Shown here in pieces: positions 31,722 through 32,980 of a stretch of DNA of 32,980 nt. Within the stretch, counting starts at the first letter, position 1. Each line of letters starts with the position of its first letter. Source of the stretch: JADKCL01 sp046050405 (GTDB lineage: Bacteria > Bacteroidota > Bacteroidia > J057 > JADKCL01); contig JBJOPY010000056.1 of assembly GCA_046050405.1 (NCBI GenBank), positions 1 through 32,980 of the forward strand, read 5' to 3'. Made by a program: the position numbers and the translations under genes. The notes beneath the pieces were generated by a model, which searched no databases, was not told the origin of the DNA, and was given only the letters and a program-made list of their open reading frames with translations.

Positions 31722-32300
31722 ATGCAGCGTATGTACCGAGATTTCATCAAACGCAAATTCCCTCAAAATGAAGATCTTGGGATTTATGTAGCCCCGCATC
31801 TGCCCGCTACACAGCTCGGAAAAATCCTCATGAAAGAGACACGGGTCAAAAGGCCTTCCGACGTGGTCGCCATGTATCTGGAGAAGGGTTTCTGGAGCAG
31901 CAACTACCTGATTCTCACGGATACCCAATGCTTCTTCCCCGGTGGAACCTTCGACTTGGAATCGCTGCGCGACTGCAAGTCCGAAGGTAAGAGCATCATA
32001 CTGATGATCTCTGGCATCGGAGCCACCTTCAATCAACCGGTGAATCTCGGAAATGACAAGGCTGCCACGGCGGTTGCCAAACTGATGAGCGATCTGGCAT
32101 ATTGGGACAGGACGGAGGAGGAAGAAACAGCCCACGATCCAGAGAAGTACAAGGCATTCGAAGGACAGGCATTGGATTGGCTGCTGCTCAGGGATGAAGT
32201 TATGCGCACTGTGGACATGCTGTATGAGCGCTTTCAGGACGGCAAGCTCTCCATGCTGGAATACGAGGACAAGAAAGCTGACCTGCTGTCACGCCTCTGA
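31722..32300 (+). CDS. Unrecognised protein with PH-like core and SHOCT-like tail
   Basis: Soluble protein of 192 residues. The middle part (about 60-125) has the strand pattern of bacterial PH domains: YLILTDTQCFFPGGTFDLESL, then SIILMISGIGATFN and a helix AATAVAKLMSDLAY. The last 30 residues, TVDMLYERFQDGKLSMLEYE followed by DKKADLLSRL, resemble a SHOCT motif (L..L...G.IS..EYE..K..LL), a short oligomerisation or anchoring unit. Both assignments come from pattern only. The ATG at 31722 is the first in frame; ATG 31731 is possible. The gene ends two bases before tatD and is probably co-transcribed with it. Confidence 0.7.
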   Translation: MQRMYRDFIKRKFPQNEDLGIYVAPHLPATQLGKILMKETRVKRPSDVVAMYLEKGFWSSNYLILTDTQCFFPGGTFDLESLRDCKSEGKSIILMISGIGATFNQPVNLGNDKAATAVAKLMSDLAYWDRTEEEETAHDPEKYKAFEGQALDWLLLRDEVMRTVDMLYERFQDGKLSMLEYEDKKADLLSRL

Positions 32301-32302
32301 CC

Positions 32303-32980
32303 ATGAAAATGATCGACACCCATTCCCACCTCTATTCCAAGCAATTCAAGAGTGACCTGGACGAAGTGATCGAGAGGGCCAAGGAAGTCCTCTCACATAT
32401 TTTCCTTCCCAACATCGACCTGCACTCGATTCCTGCAATGAATGACCTGGCGGATCGGGACCGCAGCCTCCTCTACCCGATGATGGGGCTTCATCCTTGC
32501 TCGGTAAAAGAGGACTGGAAGACGGTCGCGACCCAAATGGAGTCAGAATGGGATAGGGGTCATTACTTCGGTGTCGGCGAATGCGGACTCGACTTCCACT
32601 GGGACAAGACCCATGTTCCGACCCAGAAGGATGTACTCCGCATCCATATCGAATGGGCAAAGGCAAAACAGCTGCCACTGATCCTGCATTGCAGGGAGAG
32701 CATGGACGATGTGCTCGAATTGGTGGAGGAAGGCCAAGACGGACGGTTGTTCGGCATCGTTCATTGCTTCACGGGTACGGTGGAAAATGCGAAGCAGATC
32801 CAGGGACTCGGGTTCTGCATGGGAATTGGCGGTGTCTTGACGTACAAGACGAGTGACTTGCCTTCCGTTCTCTCCGCAGTTCCATTGGAGGCACTGGTCC
32901 TGGAGACGGATGCTCCCTACCTCTCTCCTGTTCCCCATCGTGGCAGACGCAACGAGAGCAGCTATATTCCACTGATCGCA
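32303..32980 (+). CDS. tatD: TatD family metal-dependent hydrolase (partial, runs off the window)
   Basis: The first 226 codons of a TatD/YcfH-type DNase are present; the 3' end lies beyond the window. Metal-binding motifs are readable in order: IDTHSHLYS (HxH) at residues 4-12, VGECGLDFHWD with the bridging Glu, LILHCRESMDD, IVHCFTGT and LETDAPYLSP. These enzymes act as 3'-5' exonucleases or deoxyribonucleases in DNA repair and quality control. It starts two bases after the PH/SHOCT-like gene. About 30-40 residues should be missing at the C-terminus judging from the usual family length. Confidence 0.93.
   Translation, partial: MKMIDTHSHLYSKQFKSDLDEVIERAKEVLSHIFLPNIDLHSIPAMNDLADRDRSLLYPMMGLHPCSVKEDWKTVATQMESEWDRGHYFGVGECGLDFHWDKTHVPTQKDVLRIHIEWAKAKQLPLILHCRESMDDVLELVEEGQDGRLFGIVHCFTGTVENAKQIQGLGFCMGIGGVLTYKTSDLPSVLSAVPLEALVLETDAPYLSPVPHRGRRNESSYIPLIA

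Overview
The window is chromosomal DNA from a member of the Bacteroidota with a moderately GC-rich genome. Four things point there: the DUF4290-murA pair, the order purH-mreB-mreC-mreD-mrdA-rodA, a MurA with Asp instead of Cys in the fosfomycin loop, and promoter -7 elements of the Bacteroidota form TAnnTTTG in front of several genes. Genus and species cannot be read from this sequence.

Layout. Positions 1-936 hold a stretch with nothing identifiable and a DUF1444-like gene on the minus strand. Positions 968-8287 are a plus-strand run: UvrD/PcrA helicase, DUF4290, MurA, a secreted protease-thioredoxin fusion whose catalytic residues are lost, GrpE and DnaJ. Positions 8703-16649 hold a fused purN-purH gene followed by the rod-shape and elongasome genes mreB, mreC, mreD, mrdA (PBP2) and rodA, with 4-11 base overlaps between most of the latter. 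Facing rodA is an unrecognised 495-residue protein with a disordered, proline-rich middle. Behind it lies a thymidine kinase gene wrecked by several frameshifts.

Positions 19054-22215 are a minus-strand group: outer-membrane barrel-like protein, arginine decarboxylase, second outer-membrane barrel-like protein. Divergent from it is a radical SAM/SPASM gene (22415-23464), then a GNAT acetyltransferase, a DUF72 (YecE-like) protein, and an overlapping pair made of an amidohydrolase and a DUF3109 cysteine-cluster protein. The right part (27577-32980) is a loose accessory region: a DUF6089-like barrel, a 44-residue one-helix membrane protein, a TPR protein, a TM2-domain protein, a membrane zinc-ribbon protein, an IS30 transposase scrap, a PH/SHOCT-like protein and the first part of a TatD hydrolase.

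Main observations. (1) Five perfect and one near-perfect TAnnTTTG elements sit only 4-6 bases upstream of the ATG, which predicts leaderless mRNAs for uvrD, the radical SAM gene, the amidohydrolase, the DUF6089-like barrel, the TPR gene and the TM2 gene. (2) PurN and PurH form one 707-residue polypeptide. (3) A secreted protein joins a trypsin-like domain lacking its Ser to a thioredoxin-like domain lacking both Cys. (4) tdk is a decayed pseudogene. (5) Arginine decarboxylase is sandwiched between two look-alike outer-membrane proteins. I found no CRISPR array, tRNA, rRNA or intact insertion sequence. None of the observations amounts to a clearly new multi-gene defence or biosynthetic system.
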